A stretch of 64,000 nt of DNA from Lindgomyces ingoldianus. Lineage: Eukaryota > Ascomycota > Dothideomycetes > Pleosporales > Lindgomycetaceae. The stretch spans positions 244,013 through 308,012 of the forward strand of contig NW_022985204.1 in the NCBI RefSeq assembly GCF_010093535.1, read 5' to 3'. The position numbers and the translations under genes were made by a program. Under the pieces are notes generated by a model. The model worked only from the letters and a program-made list of their open reading frames with translations, ran no database searches and was not told the DNA's origin. This document shows positions 44,822-57,062 of the stretch, in pieces (position 1 is the first letter of the stretch; each line of letters opens with the position of its first letter).

Positions 44822-47800
44822 ATGGCTCAGGAGCCACATGCGCCCTTACGGATTCTTCACTACCTTAGCCCCTTCGCCATTGCCGTCTCCGCAACCCTCT
44901 TCTCCGCCCTGGCGGTATGTTTCGTCCCTCCGTCAAACCGTCTCATTCGCAAAAAGTCGAAACAAGCAGTGTCGAAATGGCTCGCATTGGTCTTGTGCTG
45001 CCTCTACATTGCTGAAGGGCTCCTTTGCGTTCAACGAGCATTCACAAATCCTCGGTGGTCCGCCACCCGAGACTCTATGGAACACATCGCACTCTCCACG
45101 GTCGTGTGGATAGTTGCTTTCATCATCCTCCGCGAATCGGCAACATTATACTGGCCTTCCTGCTTAGGATCGTGGGCTCTGGGTACAACCATGGAGGTCG
45201 CTATTTTTGCTCTGTTGTCCCGTTCTTGGTCAGGGCGAGACGACTTGGACATTACTCGAATGGCCCTTCATGCAACCCGAATATTTTGTTTGGTTCTCCT
45301 CTGCCTATCTGCGGTATTTTCCTGGACCAAGAGACCGAGCAATCTCGATACGGAGAGCGATCCCTTGTTGGGACCAGCTCCAACGTCGCCCTATGAGTGT
45401 GTACAATATGGAAGCATTCCATCGGACACCAAATTAAATGATGGGGTTAATGACCAAGACGATGAAGGCGAAAGCGCGAAAAATAAACTAGCTGAGCAGC
45501 AGCTCCAGCGCCTTGAAGTACTTGGCGGCTGGTGGGCTTACTTGAAGCAATTCCGTGTATTTCTTCCACACACTATCTCTCACAGTGATTCCAGGATGCA
45601 GTGTTATGCTATCGGTGTTCTGTTCTGTCTGCTCATAGAACGAGTCGCAAACGTCCTCAGTCCACATTACTTAGGTGTTATTGTCGACAAAATCAGTTCT
45701 TCTAAGGAAACCGGACAACTGCCTCTGAAAGATATCTTTTTCTTGATCTTTGTCATTAAAGTCCCTCACGAAACGATTTTTGTTCCAATTCGGGATATTC
45801 TCTCAACCCGGTTGTACTTTTGGTCATACGGAAAAGTATTGGTTTCATCATACTCCCACATGTTGGGGCTATTTTTGGAATTTCAGGAGAACAAAGACAC
45901 AAGAAAAGTCTTGAAAGGGGTCGAACAGGCGCAAACTTTGAATCGTCTTGTATACCAGCTCGCTATGGACGTAATTCCAGCCATCGTCGATGTGATCGTG
46001 GCCATTGGATACCTTAGCTATATTTTCGACTTCCAACTGGGCACGATAATACTCGTCACCGGGATATGTTATGTCATTGTGACACACAAGTTCACGATTA
46101 CGGGTGCGCAGAGACAACGCCCATATATTCGCACAGGACAAACCAGTAGAAAACTAATGCACGAGTATATGTCGTTTTGGCAATCGACTATATACTTCAA
46201 CCAACAAGCGTATGAGAAGAGTCGTTTACAGGCAACGGCTAATTTGGAGACATACTCGATGGCCAAGTTGAACGAGCTTTCTCAGTTCAAGTACGTGGCT
46301 CAATGCGCTGTAGTGGCTCTGGGATATGTCTCTATCCTCTTACTTGGAGCGTATCAGGTCACAAGCAAAGGGCATCCAGTCGGCAATATGGCAACGCTTC
46401 TCTTCTACTGGAGTATTCTTACGCGACCAATTGCTTCTCTGGCGCAACGCTACAAGGATATGGTTGACTGGATCACCGATGGGGAAAGGCTCCTGCAACT
46501 CTGGTACAAGAGGCCTTGTATAAACGACACTCCGGATGCGCAGGCCCTCGAAGTTAATGGGGGCAAAATCGAATACAAGGACGTGAAGTTTTCCTACGAC
46601 AACAATAACCAAATCGTCAATGGCATCAGCTTCACCGCAGAGGCGGGATCGACGGTTGTCATTGTTGGAGAAACTAGAAGTGGAAAATCGACAGCCTGTA
46701 ACAAGCTTCTGCTTCGCCTTTATGATGTCTCCCATGGTAGCATACTCATTGACGGTCAGGATATCCGAGACATCACACAGTACAGTCTAAGAGAGGCCAT
46801 CGGTATTGTCCCACAAGACCCGTCCTTCCCGAATCAAACTATTATGGACATCGTTCGGTACGCCCGCCTGGAAGCATCCGACGCAGAGGTATACGAGGCC
46901 TGCAAGGCCGCAGCAATCCACGACATGATCATGGGCTTTCCCAACCAATACCAATCAAAAGTCGGCGAACGCGGAGTAAAAGTCTCTAGTGACGGAAAGC
47001 AACGCTTAGCCATTGCCCAACTCTTTTTAAAGAACCCTAAGATTATTGTGCTCGACGAGGTTACTTCTTCAATGGACCCACCTACCGAAACCGAGACCCA
47101 GGATTCCTTCGCTCAGCTCACCTCTGGACGAACTACCCTTTTAATTGGACTTTGCCCCTCGACCGTTGTGGATGCGGACTTAATCCTTGTGCTGCACAAA
47201 GGAGAGATCGTCGAGCGAGGCACTCATAACGAACTTCTTCAAAACCGAGGGCAGTACTACCGGCTTTGGGCAAAGGAAAGTAAGAAACAATTTCTCGAAG
47301 AACTGTCCCATCGAATTTCGACCACTGAAGGTGGTAATTACGAAGGGTTCTCTACATTAGACCTCATTGATCTATCTGAAGATACCACAGACTTCTCAAG
47401 GGTGATTGAGGACCTTGATCAACTTGACGGCCAGAGCGAAAGCAAGCATATGAGAGGCTCCAATCCATCTCGCACTGGCGTTCGCAAGCGGCTCTACGAC
47501 TTGAAAGGGAGATTGAGTAAGAAGGACCGGTCTGAGGCCAAAGAGGAGTTCGAAGTTGAAGATATTCCTGATGACAATTCGCCTTTTATAGAGCTCTCTC
47601 CTAGACCTACGGATTCGATTGCGCCTGTCGTTGAAAGGAGACACTCTTCAGCCTTTATGAGAAGATGCAGTTCTCGAAACCTCAGATCCAAATTTGGTAT
47701 CGCTCGCCATTCATCGAGCGCGGCTCTCGCTGATGGGCAGCTAGCGTCCCGCTCAGTACCAACGCATGATGACATCCCAGCGCCTCTGAACTCTGCGGCT

Positions 47801-47986
47801 ACATTATCGAACCACCTCCACCACGAGAGCGTCTTGTCAACTCGCGCCGAACTTCAACAATCCTCCACACGCAACGACACTCTCGGTAAACCAAACGCAA
47901 AGGACGATGAGGACCCGGATGAGGGCCCTTCGACCTATCATACTCCCGGTTCTTCGATCGGGGGCAAGGGAGATGGCGATCATTAA
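44822..47986 (+). CDS. ABC transporter, HMT1/ATM-like half-transporter with altered NBD
   Basis: Intron-free, 1054 aa. N-terminal extension with about five hydrophobic segments (to residue 170), then an ABC exporter membrane domain (about 255-560) and one nucleotide-binding domain (about 580-815), the order of fungal HMT1-type vacuolar half-transporters, which carry thiol-metal conjugates. A Ser/Asp-rich C-terminal tail of about 230 residues is extra. The catalytic motifs are changed: Walker A is GETRSGKST (Arg where the second Gly is normal), the signature is VSSDGKQ instead of LSGGxQ, and the switch His is absent (GLCPSTV where AHRLSTV is normal). Walker B IVLDE is intact. The long open frame argues against recent pseudogenisation. 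Transport activity and substrate are uncertain. Confidence 0.85.
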   Translation: MAQEPHAPLRILHYLSPFAIAVSATLFSALAVCFVPPSNRLIRKKSKQAVSKWLALVLCCLYIAEGLLCVQRAFTNPRWSATRDSMEHIALSTVVWIVAFIILRESATLYWPSCLGSWALGTTMEVAIFALLSRSWSGRDDLDITRMALHATRIFCLVLLCLSAVFSWTKRPSNLDTESDPLLGPAPTSPYECVQYGSIPSDTKLNDGVNDQDDEGESAKNKLAEQQLQRLEVLGGWWAYLKQFRVFLPHTISHSDSRMQCYAIGVLFCLLIERVANVLSPHYLGVIVDKISSSKETGQLPLKDIFFLIFVIKVPHETIFVPIRDILSTRLYFWSYGKVLVSSYSHMLGLFLEFQENKDTRKVLKGVEQAQTLNRLVYQLAMDVIPAIVDVIVAIGYLSYIFDFQLGTIILVTGICYVIVTHKFTITGAQRQRPYIRTGQTSRKLMHEYMSFWQSTIYFNQQAYEKSRLQATANLETYSMAKLNELSQFKYVAQCAVVALGYVSILLLGAYQVTSKGHPVGNMATLLFYWSILTRPIASLAQRYKDMVDWITDGERLLQLWYKRPCINDTPDAQALEVNGGKIEYKDVKFSYDNNNQIVNGISFTAEAGSTVVIVGETRSGKSTACNKLLLRLYDVSHGSILIDGQDIRDITQYSLREAIGIVPQDPSFPNQTIMDIVRYARLEASDAEVYEACKAAAIHDMIMGFPNQYQSKVGERGVKVSSDGKQRLAIAQLFLKNPKIIVLDEVTSSMDPPTETETQDSFAQLTSGRTTLLIGLCPSTVVDADLILVLHKGEIVERGTHNELLQNRGQYYRLWAKESKKQFLEELSHRISTTEGGNYEGFSTLDLIDLSEDTTDFSRVIEDLDQLDGQSESKHMRGSNPSRTGVRKRLYDLKGRLSKKDRSEAKEEFEVEDIPDDNSPFIELSPRPTDSIAPVVERRHSSAFMRRCSSRNLRSKFGIARHSSSAALADGQLASRSVPTHDDIPAPLNSAATLSNHLHHESVLSTRAELQQSSTRNDTLGKPNAKDDEDPDEGPSTYHTPGSSIGGKGDGDH

Positions 47987-48868
47987 TTACCGCAACAAAT
48001 GAGGAAAACATAAGTCTACCTCAGAAATCGAAAGAGTTAGAGGGTCTCCATACCTCTCCCTCCTCTACCAACTAAAGGCGGCCGTCTTCCCGCTTTGCAA
48101 AGTCTTCAGAGTTCTTTAGCGAAGTTGGATCAAACTTTTTTGTATCGTTACTTTTCGTGGTCTGTATATACAGGCATCCAGGCGGGAAAACACGTATTAT
48201 TCTTGTCTTATAAGCTAGGGATAGAGGGTTAAGTAGAGCAGCGCTGAAACAGCAAAGAAGAAAAGAAAAGCAACCCGGCCAGTACCAAGCCTCTTCATTA
48301 GCAATTCCGCCCTTTGAGTTTGACTTTGCGTACCCACTCTTCAAATTTCCAGACGATCTCTCTAGTAGCATCACATAAAACTCTTATTTCCACTAGCCGT
48401 TCCACTTCACCAATATATTACTCGCGTGTGCCTTCCTTCTCCCCCGCATATATCCGCCTTGCAGTGCCGATCGCTGTCACATAGGTCAGCTGACTCGCCG
48501 CCACATCCTTGTACACGAAGCGTAGGAATGGCCTATTTAGGATACCATCTTATATCAGCGTGGATGCCATTTGTCCCAGTATTGTGGGGACTCCTTGGCT
48601 ACAGGGGAGCAGATATTGAGGCATCGGAGGTGGATAGAAAAAGATGGTACGATAGGTGGGTGGATGGTGATTGGGAGTTGCATGGTCGGTTGGACATGCG
48701 TAGAGATGGTGCCCTGTAGGATCCCATGCTTGTACCTATACCTTGAAAACTTAGAGATTTGGAAGTACCGGGGCGTTTTGGGTAGGGATATATCTCCTAG
48801 GCCAGGCCCTCTGGCTTTGGTATTCATGTCCTGTGCTGAGCTTCTTCCTGTTGTGTCAAGTCACAACT
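47987..48868. other. Spacer between ABC transporter and P450, no gene seen
   Basis: Short open frames on both strands lack family resemblance. The region should hold the 3' end of the ABC gene and the P450 promoter. Confidence 0.5.
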
Positions 48869-50492
48869 ATGGACTCTTTATCCGTCAGCTCCATTTTGAA
48901 ACTTCTAACGCCTTACCTGCCCGTGATAATAGTGTTCTACCTCATAATCTCCTATACAACAATATGGTGGAGACTTCGACACTTTAAGGGCCCCTGGCTT
49001 GCTAAATTCTCGTACGGGTTTATGGCAAAGGCGGTGTGGTATGGGAAGATGAATGCAGTGTATACAGAGGTGAACGAAAAATACGGTATTCTCACACACA
49101 ATCCTCACTTTTGTTGTTGTTTGGAATCTAAGATTAGGATTTTAGGGTCTCTGGCACGAATTGGACCTAACGACCTCATAACCTCTGATCCCGATATCCT
49201 TCGCCATATGTCATCTGCTCGAAGTACTTACAAGCGGTCATCGTGGTACGAAGCTATGCGCCTGGACCCATATGTAGACTCGATCTTGAGTGAAATGAGC
49301 GTCCCAATCCACGACGCCCGCCGCGCAAAAATGGCATCTGCATACTCCGGCAAAGAAAACCCTAATCTCGAAGGTGACATCGACGAGCAAATCGCCTCGT
49401 TCATTGCGCTGATTCGGCGCAAGTATCTGAGCGAAGGGGCAACAATGAAGAAAATGGATATGGGTAGGAAAGCGCAATACTTCACTCTCGATGTCATCAC
49501 AAAAGTGAGTTTTGGAAGAGCATTTGGGTATTTGGAGCAAGATAAGGATGTCCATGATTATGTCAAGACAACGGATGAATTGGTGCCGTGGCTGACTTTC
49601 TTCGCTGTTGTGCCGCTGGCGAATGCGATTTTGAATCGGAGCTGGGTGAAGGAGAAATTGGGACCGGGGCCGGGGGATAAGAGTGGAGTGGGGCGATTGA
49701 TGGGGGTTGCCAGGGATGTGGTTCAGGAAAGGTTTGGGGAGAACAAGATTGAGAAACAGGATATGTTGGGTGCATTTGTGAGGAATGGCATCCCGCAGAG
49801 ACAAATAGAGGCCGAGGTGCATTTCCAGATTATTGCGGGGAGCGATACTACGGCTACGGCCATAAGAAGTACACTCTTACACTTATTGACGTCTCCTAGG
49901 GTGCTGGCTAAGCTGCGGACGGAACTTGATACTGCGGAGCGGGAAGGTAGGATTTCGAATCCCATTACGAATGCGGAGTCAAAGGCACTGCCGTATTTGC
50001 AGGCGGTTGTTAAAGAGGGGGTGCGCATTCATCCCCCTTTCACGGGCCTTGTAATGAAGGAAGTGCCTGCTGGTGGAGACACGATCGGAAGCCAGTTCGT
50101 TCCTGGAGGAACTAGGGTCGCTCACAACCTTTGGGCTGTGCAGCGCGATCCGATTTATGGAGAGGACAGGGAGATTTTTCGCCCAGAGCGATGGATTGAG
50201 GCTGATAGCCAAAAAGGGATGCGGATGGAGCAAACGCTGGATCTGGTATTCGGGCATGGGCGCTGGGGTTGTCTTGGGAAGAACGTGGCGTGGATTGAGT
50301 TGAATAAGATTTTTGTAGAGGTAAGTTTCTTGATCGACTGTAAGTCATTGCAAACTAACGATTTATCAGTTGTTGCGGCATTTTGACTTCGAGTTTATCG
50401 ACCCGAGTAAGCCGTGGAGGAGCGTGAACTTTAATCTCTTCATGCAGGACCACATGTGGCTGCGTATTACTGAACGGAAAGAGAAAAATTAA
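48869..50492 (+). CDS. Cytochrome P450, pisatin demethylase-like
   Basis: Microsomal P450 of the large fungal group around pisatin demethylase (CYP57-like) and related tailoring or detoxifying enzymes. Model: join(48869..49085, 49146..50320, 50370..50492), 504 aa. The first intron (60 bp) has no stop and keeps frame; removing it restores KYG-SLARIGPNDLITSDP. The last exon is needed for the normal C-terminus (LLRHFDFEF onward). Motifs: N-terminal anchor about 10-32, I-helix AGSDTTATA, ExxR as KEGVR, PERW, haem loop FGHGRWGCLGK. All key residues are present. The start is the first ATG; a GTG 36 bp upstream is rejected. It follows the ABC transporter on the same strand, but a joint pathway is not shown. 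Confidence 0.9.
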
Positions 50493-50618
50493 GCAAAAGA
50501 TGTATTAAAATGCATTTAGGGAGCTAATGGTAGATAGCAACAGGATACCGTCCCCCTACCTGCCTTAGATATCATTGTATCCAACCAACGCCGACGCCAT
50601 GCATGTTCGTGGAGTCTC

Positions 50619-51538
<920 letters not shown>

Positions 51539-51552
51539 CTATCCCTATCAAC

Positions 51553-52545
51553 ATGCCTTCTCCACAGTGGATAGCACGTAAGAGGAACCTATTCCTGGCC
51601 TTCGATGCATTTGGTACGCTTTTCACGCCCAAGGCACCCATTGAAGCTCAATATGGTGAGATTGCTAAACGTCATGGGATCGACTGTCCCAGCGAAAAGC
51701 TGTTGAAGCAGTCGTTCAAGGCGGCTTTCAAAGAAGAATCCACGAAACATCCAAACTACGGGAAAGCTTTAGATATGGGGGCAGAGACTTGGTGGGAAAA
51801 TGTAGGCTCCCCTTGGGCCATCTCTCCCGATGCAGCTCACACTTAGTGCAAGGTGATCAAGAAAACCTTTCTGCCTTTTCTAAAGCAGAACCAGCAGTTA
51901 CCGCAGCCACTCATATCTGACCTCTGGATGCGTTTCTCAACAAAAGAAGGGTATGTGATGTATCCGGACGTTTTGCCCTTCTTTGAGATGCTCCGACATA
52001 GCAAAGCTTTGTCGAATTCATCACATTCCTGGAGGTGGGAGAAAACAGTTGTCGGAGTCATCACCAACTCGGACGACCGAGTTCCAAGGGTTCTAGAATC
52101 TCTTGGACTCAAGATCGGTCCACGTAGAGCCGGTTCTTCTGCCTTACGGACAGAGAGAGGGAGCCTCGATCACGATATCAGTTTCGTTGTCCTTAGCTAC
52201 GATGTGGGCTACGAAAAGCCGGATCCACGGATGTTCAACGCCGCCGCCGATATGCTGAGAGCGACTTTATCCGATGGCAGTGCAGATGCTAAAACTCACT
52301 CGATCGATGACTTCGATATGTTGTACGTTGGCGATTCAGTTGAGAAAGACCTTGTTGGCGCCGCACGTGCTGGGTGGGACTCTGTGTTTGTGGACAGGAT
52401 AGGGGCCTATGCAAAACATCTTGAGCAGAACCAGCCCATTGGAAGTATCCATGTACGAACGATGGATTCAGAAGGGAACACTACGAGGAAGCAAATCGAG
52501 GTGATCAAAGACTTGCTTGCATTGAGCAATTGGCCGCCGTACTAA
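51553..52545 (+). CDS. HAD-superfamily hydrolase (HDHD3/YMR130W-like)
   Basis: Haloacid dehalogenase-like hydrolase of the group of human HDHD3 and yeast YMR130W, whose substrate is unknown. Model: join(51553..51801, 51847..52545), 315 aa. Motif I appears as AFDAFGTLF at the N-terminus; motif II as TNSDDR (VGVITNSDDRVPRVL); motif III Lys in GYEKPDPRMF; motif IV as YVGDSVEKDLVGAARAGW. The intron donor is AAT|GTAGGC. The acceptor may be TTAG at 51846 (used here) or, 6 bp later, CAAG at 51852, which would give WWENVIKKTF and fits relatives slightly better; both keep frame. Divergent from DPM1 across 143 bp. Confidence 0.88.
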
Positions 52546-52638
52546 ATGGACAGCGACAGAAGGTGACGACACTGAGATTTACTACAGAATAGTTCTTCAA
52601 CGGCAATGCAAAGTTGATATTGTATACCAAGACTCCCG

Positions 52639-53791
52639 TTAATCCGCAGGCCTTCTCAGCGCGAGAATATCTGATAGCCTAACGCTACCTTTACCTCCCC
52701 ACCCCGCAATACCAGGGTCGACTTCCGGGCGAACGCGAACATACCAGCTCCATGCCCGTTTATCAAGATCGCCTTTGCTGAGGATGGAAGCCCACGATTC
52801 CATCAGGAGCTCCAGGGCGCCAAGAAGCAGGCCAAGATTGCGTTCCTTCTCAGCAACTACGGCAGCATTTGATTTCTTCGGACTTGCTTTCGTAGTATCC
52901 GGCTCGGCTTTAGGCGAATCAAATGACTTCAAGAGATAGGCCCTTGCAGACTGCGCCGTGTATATTGGTAGTTGACTCGTTGATGTATGCCGTGAAACCA
53001 CCGTTACTGGCCCGTTTGATTTCTTGAGAGCCTCGAGATCAACGCCCCAAAGCGCGGGAAGTTCGGCATGGGTCGGGGTTTCAGTGACAGTTTCCTGGGA
53101 CACTCCCTCGTCTTCTTTCGCGTCCCAATGGTATCCCCATCTCTTCATGACCCTGATCTCGCGGCCCATGACTTTGATGACAGGTTGCCCTTCGCCCCAG
53201 CCCTCTTCTTCTGCGCTCTTTCCAGACTCTAAGCCAAGACTCACAGCCTTCGTTCTACTATTAGCACTGACAACTGCTTGGGCAAGACTCAGTCTGCTCG
53301 ACAGGGGCTGTTCGGGCACAGTATATTTCAACAATGTCACCGCGAACGCTAAGACCAGTGGCGCCCGGTTTGTGTAGACAGCGGCCGTAGACAGCTTTGT
53401 TTCATCCCGGCACGCTTCGGGGAGCCCAAGAGAGTCTTCGAATTGTGCAGGACTCAACGGCTCTCCAAAAGATGGTTTGGGTTTCTTCGCAGGGGAAGTC
53501 GGAGATGCGTCACTGGTTGTCCGCTTCTTTGCCACACGTTTGGCGGCGTTTAGAACTTGCTTCGCCGCCTTCTCGTCACCGAAGATGACCCTGATACTTT
53601 CGAGCTGAGACTTCGCGATTTCGGCGGGGCTACGCGTTGTTACCAATGACGCGGCAAGCTGGGACGGGTACTCACGTGACGAGGGACGCATTCTGAAGAT
53701 CTTTTACCTTGCTCATTGCCTGCCCAAGCGGCACCTTTGCCTCTTGCGATAAGAATCGTAACAGGTCCTGGATAGTCTGAGCAGACGCCAT
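52639..53791 (-). CDS. Conserved fungal protein of unknown function
   Basis: Model: complement(52639..53629, 53676..53791), 368 aa, with a 46-bp intron joining QNASLVT to PAEIAKSQLES. I do not recognise a named domain. The N-terminal 75 residues are predicted helical (TIQDLLRFLSQEAKVPLGQAMSK style), followed by a basic Lys/Arg/Ser-rich segment resembling a nuclear localisation signal (AKKRTTSDASPTSPAKKPK). A helical middle contains GWGEGQPVIKVMGREIRVMKRWGYHW, and the C-terminus has WSWYVRVRPEVDPGIAGWGGKGSVRLSDILALRR. Sequence quality and splice sites suggest a real, constrained gene. Divergent from the SURP gene across 249 bp. Confidence 0.8.
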
Positions 53792-54040
53792 TGCACAGTG
53801 TGCTGAAAGTACAGAAAGACAGCAGTTGGCTTGCGGACTCAAATCCCCCACAGACGATCCGCGACAGGCACCAGCCCTGGAGTGCGCGCCGATGCAACGA
53901 CGCACGAGCCGCACGTCCTCGGCTCGGAATCTTAACCTTGAACCTTGGACCTTGGAAAGCTCCGAAACCTCGACAAACCTTCAAAATCACCACGCAAAAA
54001 TCATTCCGCGACTTTCAGCTCTCGAATAGATCTCGGCGTG

Positions 54041-55963
54041 ATGAGCGGATTCAAAGGGTTCAAGCTAGGCCTCGCTGCCTCCAAAGTTAACACCCGCGAC
54101 AAGGAAGACAAGGGCGAAGTTAGCAAGCTCCTGCTTCAAGACGAACCCGAAGACGAAATTGTCCACGTTCCTCAGGGCAGCAGGCGGAACTTCGCTGCGA
54201 AGCCCAAATCAGCCGTCAGCGGAATCGGGACACTCGACCCCGTCGCGAGGCAGCGAGCGTCAGACCAGGCAAAGGAGGAGCAGAAGCGCTCACAGCTTCT
54301 CAAGGCCTTGTTGAGCCAGCTTCCCCCGGACACAACCAACCGCACCATAGAAGCGCTCTTCTCCAAATACCCCTCTCTAAAGATAAACAAGATTGAGAAC
54401 TTCAACCCGGACGTCCCTGACCGTCCACGAAGCCTACGTCCTAGGAATACGGACCGCACATGTTCGACTGTCATAGTCACATTCGATAAAACTGCGGAAA
54501 AGAGCGAGTTGGATAAGGCTATTAAGGGCCTAGATACGAGGGAGTACATGGGCGAAGGATATTGGCTCACTATCGACGAATACGTCCAAGACGGCTTGGT
54601 GCGACCTTCGAACACCGGAGATGCATTCGACGCCAAGATATTCACACAAATCGACCATGAGCGACGGAACAAGCAACTGGGAGGATATGCCCCTCCAGAA
54701 GCCCTGGGAGGACATGCCGTTCAAGCACCACAGTTTAGGGGAGAACGATGGCTTGTTAACGTCTCCCGACCAAAAGACATCCATCGGCTGAGACTGATTC
54801 ACGCAACCGCTGAGAAGGTAGTTCAAGGAGGCGAGGAGCTGGAGGCGGCTCTCATGCAGGACCCTCGTACTATCCACGACCCGCGCTTTGCCTTTCTTTG
54901 GGACAACAAGCATCCGGAGCACTTGTATTACCGTTCACGCATTCGCCAGCTTCTCGACGAAGGCCCCCCTGATTCTTTTCCTATGTTCCGTAACAGCTTT
55001 GTTGAGGCAGAGACTGCAAGCTGGGAGCTCCAAGAAGATCCTCTACCCTTTGAGGCGGCTACTCAAATCACGGATCTGAAAGCGGATTATGACCAACAAG
55101 CGAGTCAGTCTATGAATCCGTTTGCTCGAGCACAGCTCGTATTCTTGTTATCCTCTCTGCCAACCTCAACCGGCCAATTTACAAAAGCGGCAGCGGCGTC
55201 AGTCACCAAGTTTGCGAATGATTACGCAGGCGAGAACCATCGTGCAGGCGATGCCATGGACGAGGTCATTGACCTGCTAGTTACCAACATCCTCCGGCCA
55301 TTCTCTCTAATCGAGCGCACAGACCCAACGGAAGCTGAAGTAAGAGATGCCGCCGTGATTAGCTTCTGGGTCGCGACCGACGTCATGCTAGCCCACTATC
55401 CCGTAGAGACCCCAACCCCATGGTTGTACAAGCGCGAACTCGGCACTCAGATTGTCAGGCGAGGTGCGCTGAAGCATTTGGCGAATATTCCAAATACCTT
55501 GGCCATGGGTCGCTTGTCGGCAGAACGATACAAGTCGCAGATCAAAGGGGCCCTCGAGCTGTGGAAAGACAGTATGCTTGATGAGGAGATTCGCAAGGAG
55601 ATCGAAGCGCTTTTCTTCAAGGACGATCGTGAGGAAGACAAGGATCACCAGAAGGAGGATCTTAAAGAGGGTCGTAAGGAGAATCGCAAAGAGAACCGCA
55701 AGGAGGATCATCAGGACGACGGGGTCGAGAATCGCAAGTATGAACCTGACGTGGGAGTTGCTAAGCATTTGCCTGAAGATGAAACACATGCTAACATTAC
55801 AGCTCCCCCCCAATGCTCTGGAAAGTCCCTTGGTGGGGCATCCGTAGGAACGCCAGGCTCTAACAATACATCTTCTACGAATGATGCCACAGAGACAGCG
55901 GCAGCACGTGCTCGTCGAATGCGGCCCAAAGCGGAGGATCTTTTTGGTTCAGATCATGAATAG
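54041..55963 (+). CDS. SURP-domain splicing factor, SR140/U2SURP-like
   Basis: Intron-free, 640 aa. Likely nuclear pre-mRNA processing factor associated with U2 snRNP. An RRM-like segment lies at about 85-185 (LSQLPPDTTNRTIEALFSKY ... VIVTF ... GYWLTID). A SURP module follows at about 245-310 (RLIHATAEKVV ... DPRFAFLWDNKHPEHLYYRSRI) and a helical CID-like region at about 355-540. The C-terminus is charged, with repeated KEDxKENRKE units at about 540-580, and ends with RRMRPKAEDLFGSDHE-like sequence. The order RRM, SURP, CID-like is that of SR140. The frame is open 96 bp upstream, but the ATG at 54041 (MSGFKGFK) is the likely start because it fits the family's N-terminus. Confidence 0.82.
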   Translation: MSGFKGFKLGLAASKVNTRDKEDKGEVSKLLLQDEPEDEIVHVPQGSRRNFAAKPKSAVSGIGTLDPVARQRASDQAKEEQKRSQLLKALLSQLPPDTTNRTIEALFSKYPSLKINKIENFNPDVPDRPRSLRPRNTDRTCSTVIVTFDKTAEKSELDKAIKGLDTREYMGEGYWLTIDEYVQDGLVRPSNTGDAFDAKIFTQIDHERRNKQLGGYAPPEALGGHAVQAPQFRGERWLVNVSRPKDIHRLRLIHATAEKVVQGGEELEAALMQDPRTIHDPRFAFLWDNKHPEHLYYRSRIRQLLDEGPPDSFPMFRNSFVEAETASWELQEDPLPFEAATQITDLKADYDQQASQSMNPFARAQLVFLLSSLPTSTGQFTKAAAASVTKFANDYAGENHRAGDAMDEVIDLLVTNILRPFSLIERTDPTEAEVRDAAVISFWVATDVMLAHYPVETPTPWLYKRELGTQIVRRGALKHLANIPNTLAMGRLSAERYKSQIKGALELWKDSMLDEEIRKEIEALFFKDDREEDKDHQKEDLKEGRKENRKENRKEDHQDDGVENRKYEPDVGVAKHLPEDETHANITAPPQCSGKSLGGASVGTPGSNNTSSTNDATETAAARARRMRPKAEDLFGSDHE

Positions 55964-57062
55964 CAATGGGCTCCTGAAGCTGCGCACGGAACGTCAGGTG
56001 TGTGTCGCTGAAAGTTGCGTTTGATAACATCTACATCATCTTTATATGGCAGAGTTTTATCTAGATACGGTGACTGATTTCGAGGATATATTAGGTCTAT
56101 ATTTACTAGATGGTCTTTGTGCGGTAGACGGAGGAATCTTGACGAAAAGTTTTGTTTTTATCGAATAGAGGTCCTGCCAGGGGAGTTCTACCTAGGCACT
56201 GCTGGACTGAGGCGCGGTGTTCTGTCCATGTATTATAACGGGCTTCACGATACCCCCTTCAAGAGCAGAGGCTCAAACCGGGGGAGCTATATGGGGGCTC
56301 CACCATAGCGACTACTTTCTTTGGGTGTGTGACGGGCGGGTATTTACCAGGTGTAGCGAAGATTTGGATGCATATCAATGGAGGGGCTCCCTTCCATAGG
56401 AGTGCAGGCTACCTTTATCCTAATGATATATTCATGAGTACGACTAGCGGCAAAGTTTTCATGGCAAATCTCTTGAACGGATTGGAATGAAAGAGCCTGG
56501 AGTTCTGCTCACGTGGAGTCACAGATGGTCAATCTATGGGTGCATTTACTCTTGCATCCACGGCGCGGCTGTCTGGGGAAATCGGTCGAGATTTAAGCGG
56601 CTTGGGCCAATTAGATTCCGCCGTTCCAGTGAGCTTTGTCGGTGTCTGTGCCCGCTACTCCACCACCACACAAACACAACCTCCGCTGCCTGTCTGCAGT
56701 CTTGTATTTCTCGGAAATTGTTCTCAGGTTCTCGCAAGCGTTGACTTATCACGCGCCAGACGTGCCCGTCTCGTGATTGGCGTGGTACCGCGAACATCGG
56801 ATTCGTCGTAGGCCATCTCCGCACCGAGCGCTCGCCGCTCTCTTCACTTCGTTCACACACTCTTGCACGCCACCTCCACCAATATTCTCCCTCCCCCCTC
56901 TCCCTGCGCCTCGACTTGCTGCGTCCCCAGACGGCCAGTAACCGTGCAGAGCAGAGGTTCTCTTGCCTGCGTGCCGAGGCCAAGCTTTCCCTCCTGCCTC
57001 CGCACACGCTCCCGCAGTCTCCACCACGCGGCTCCCTACTTTTAGATCGCCTGGCCGTCAGA
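55964..57062. other. Spacer of 1.1 kb, no gene seen
   Basis: No open frame with a recognisable family. The last ~200 bp before 57063 are C/T-rich on the plus strand, as in promoters or 5' UTRs of highly expressed fungal genes. Confidence 0.5.

Noticed and set aside
48869..50492. Second P450 as a member of the polyketide cluster
   Set aside because: It is separated from the cluster by a RIP island, the NLR and the ABC gene, and shares no promoter motif with it.
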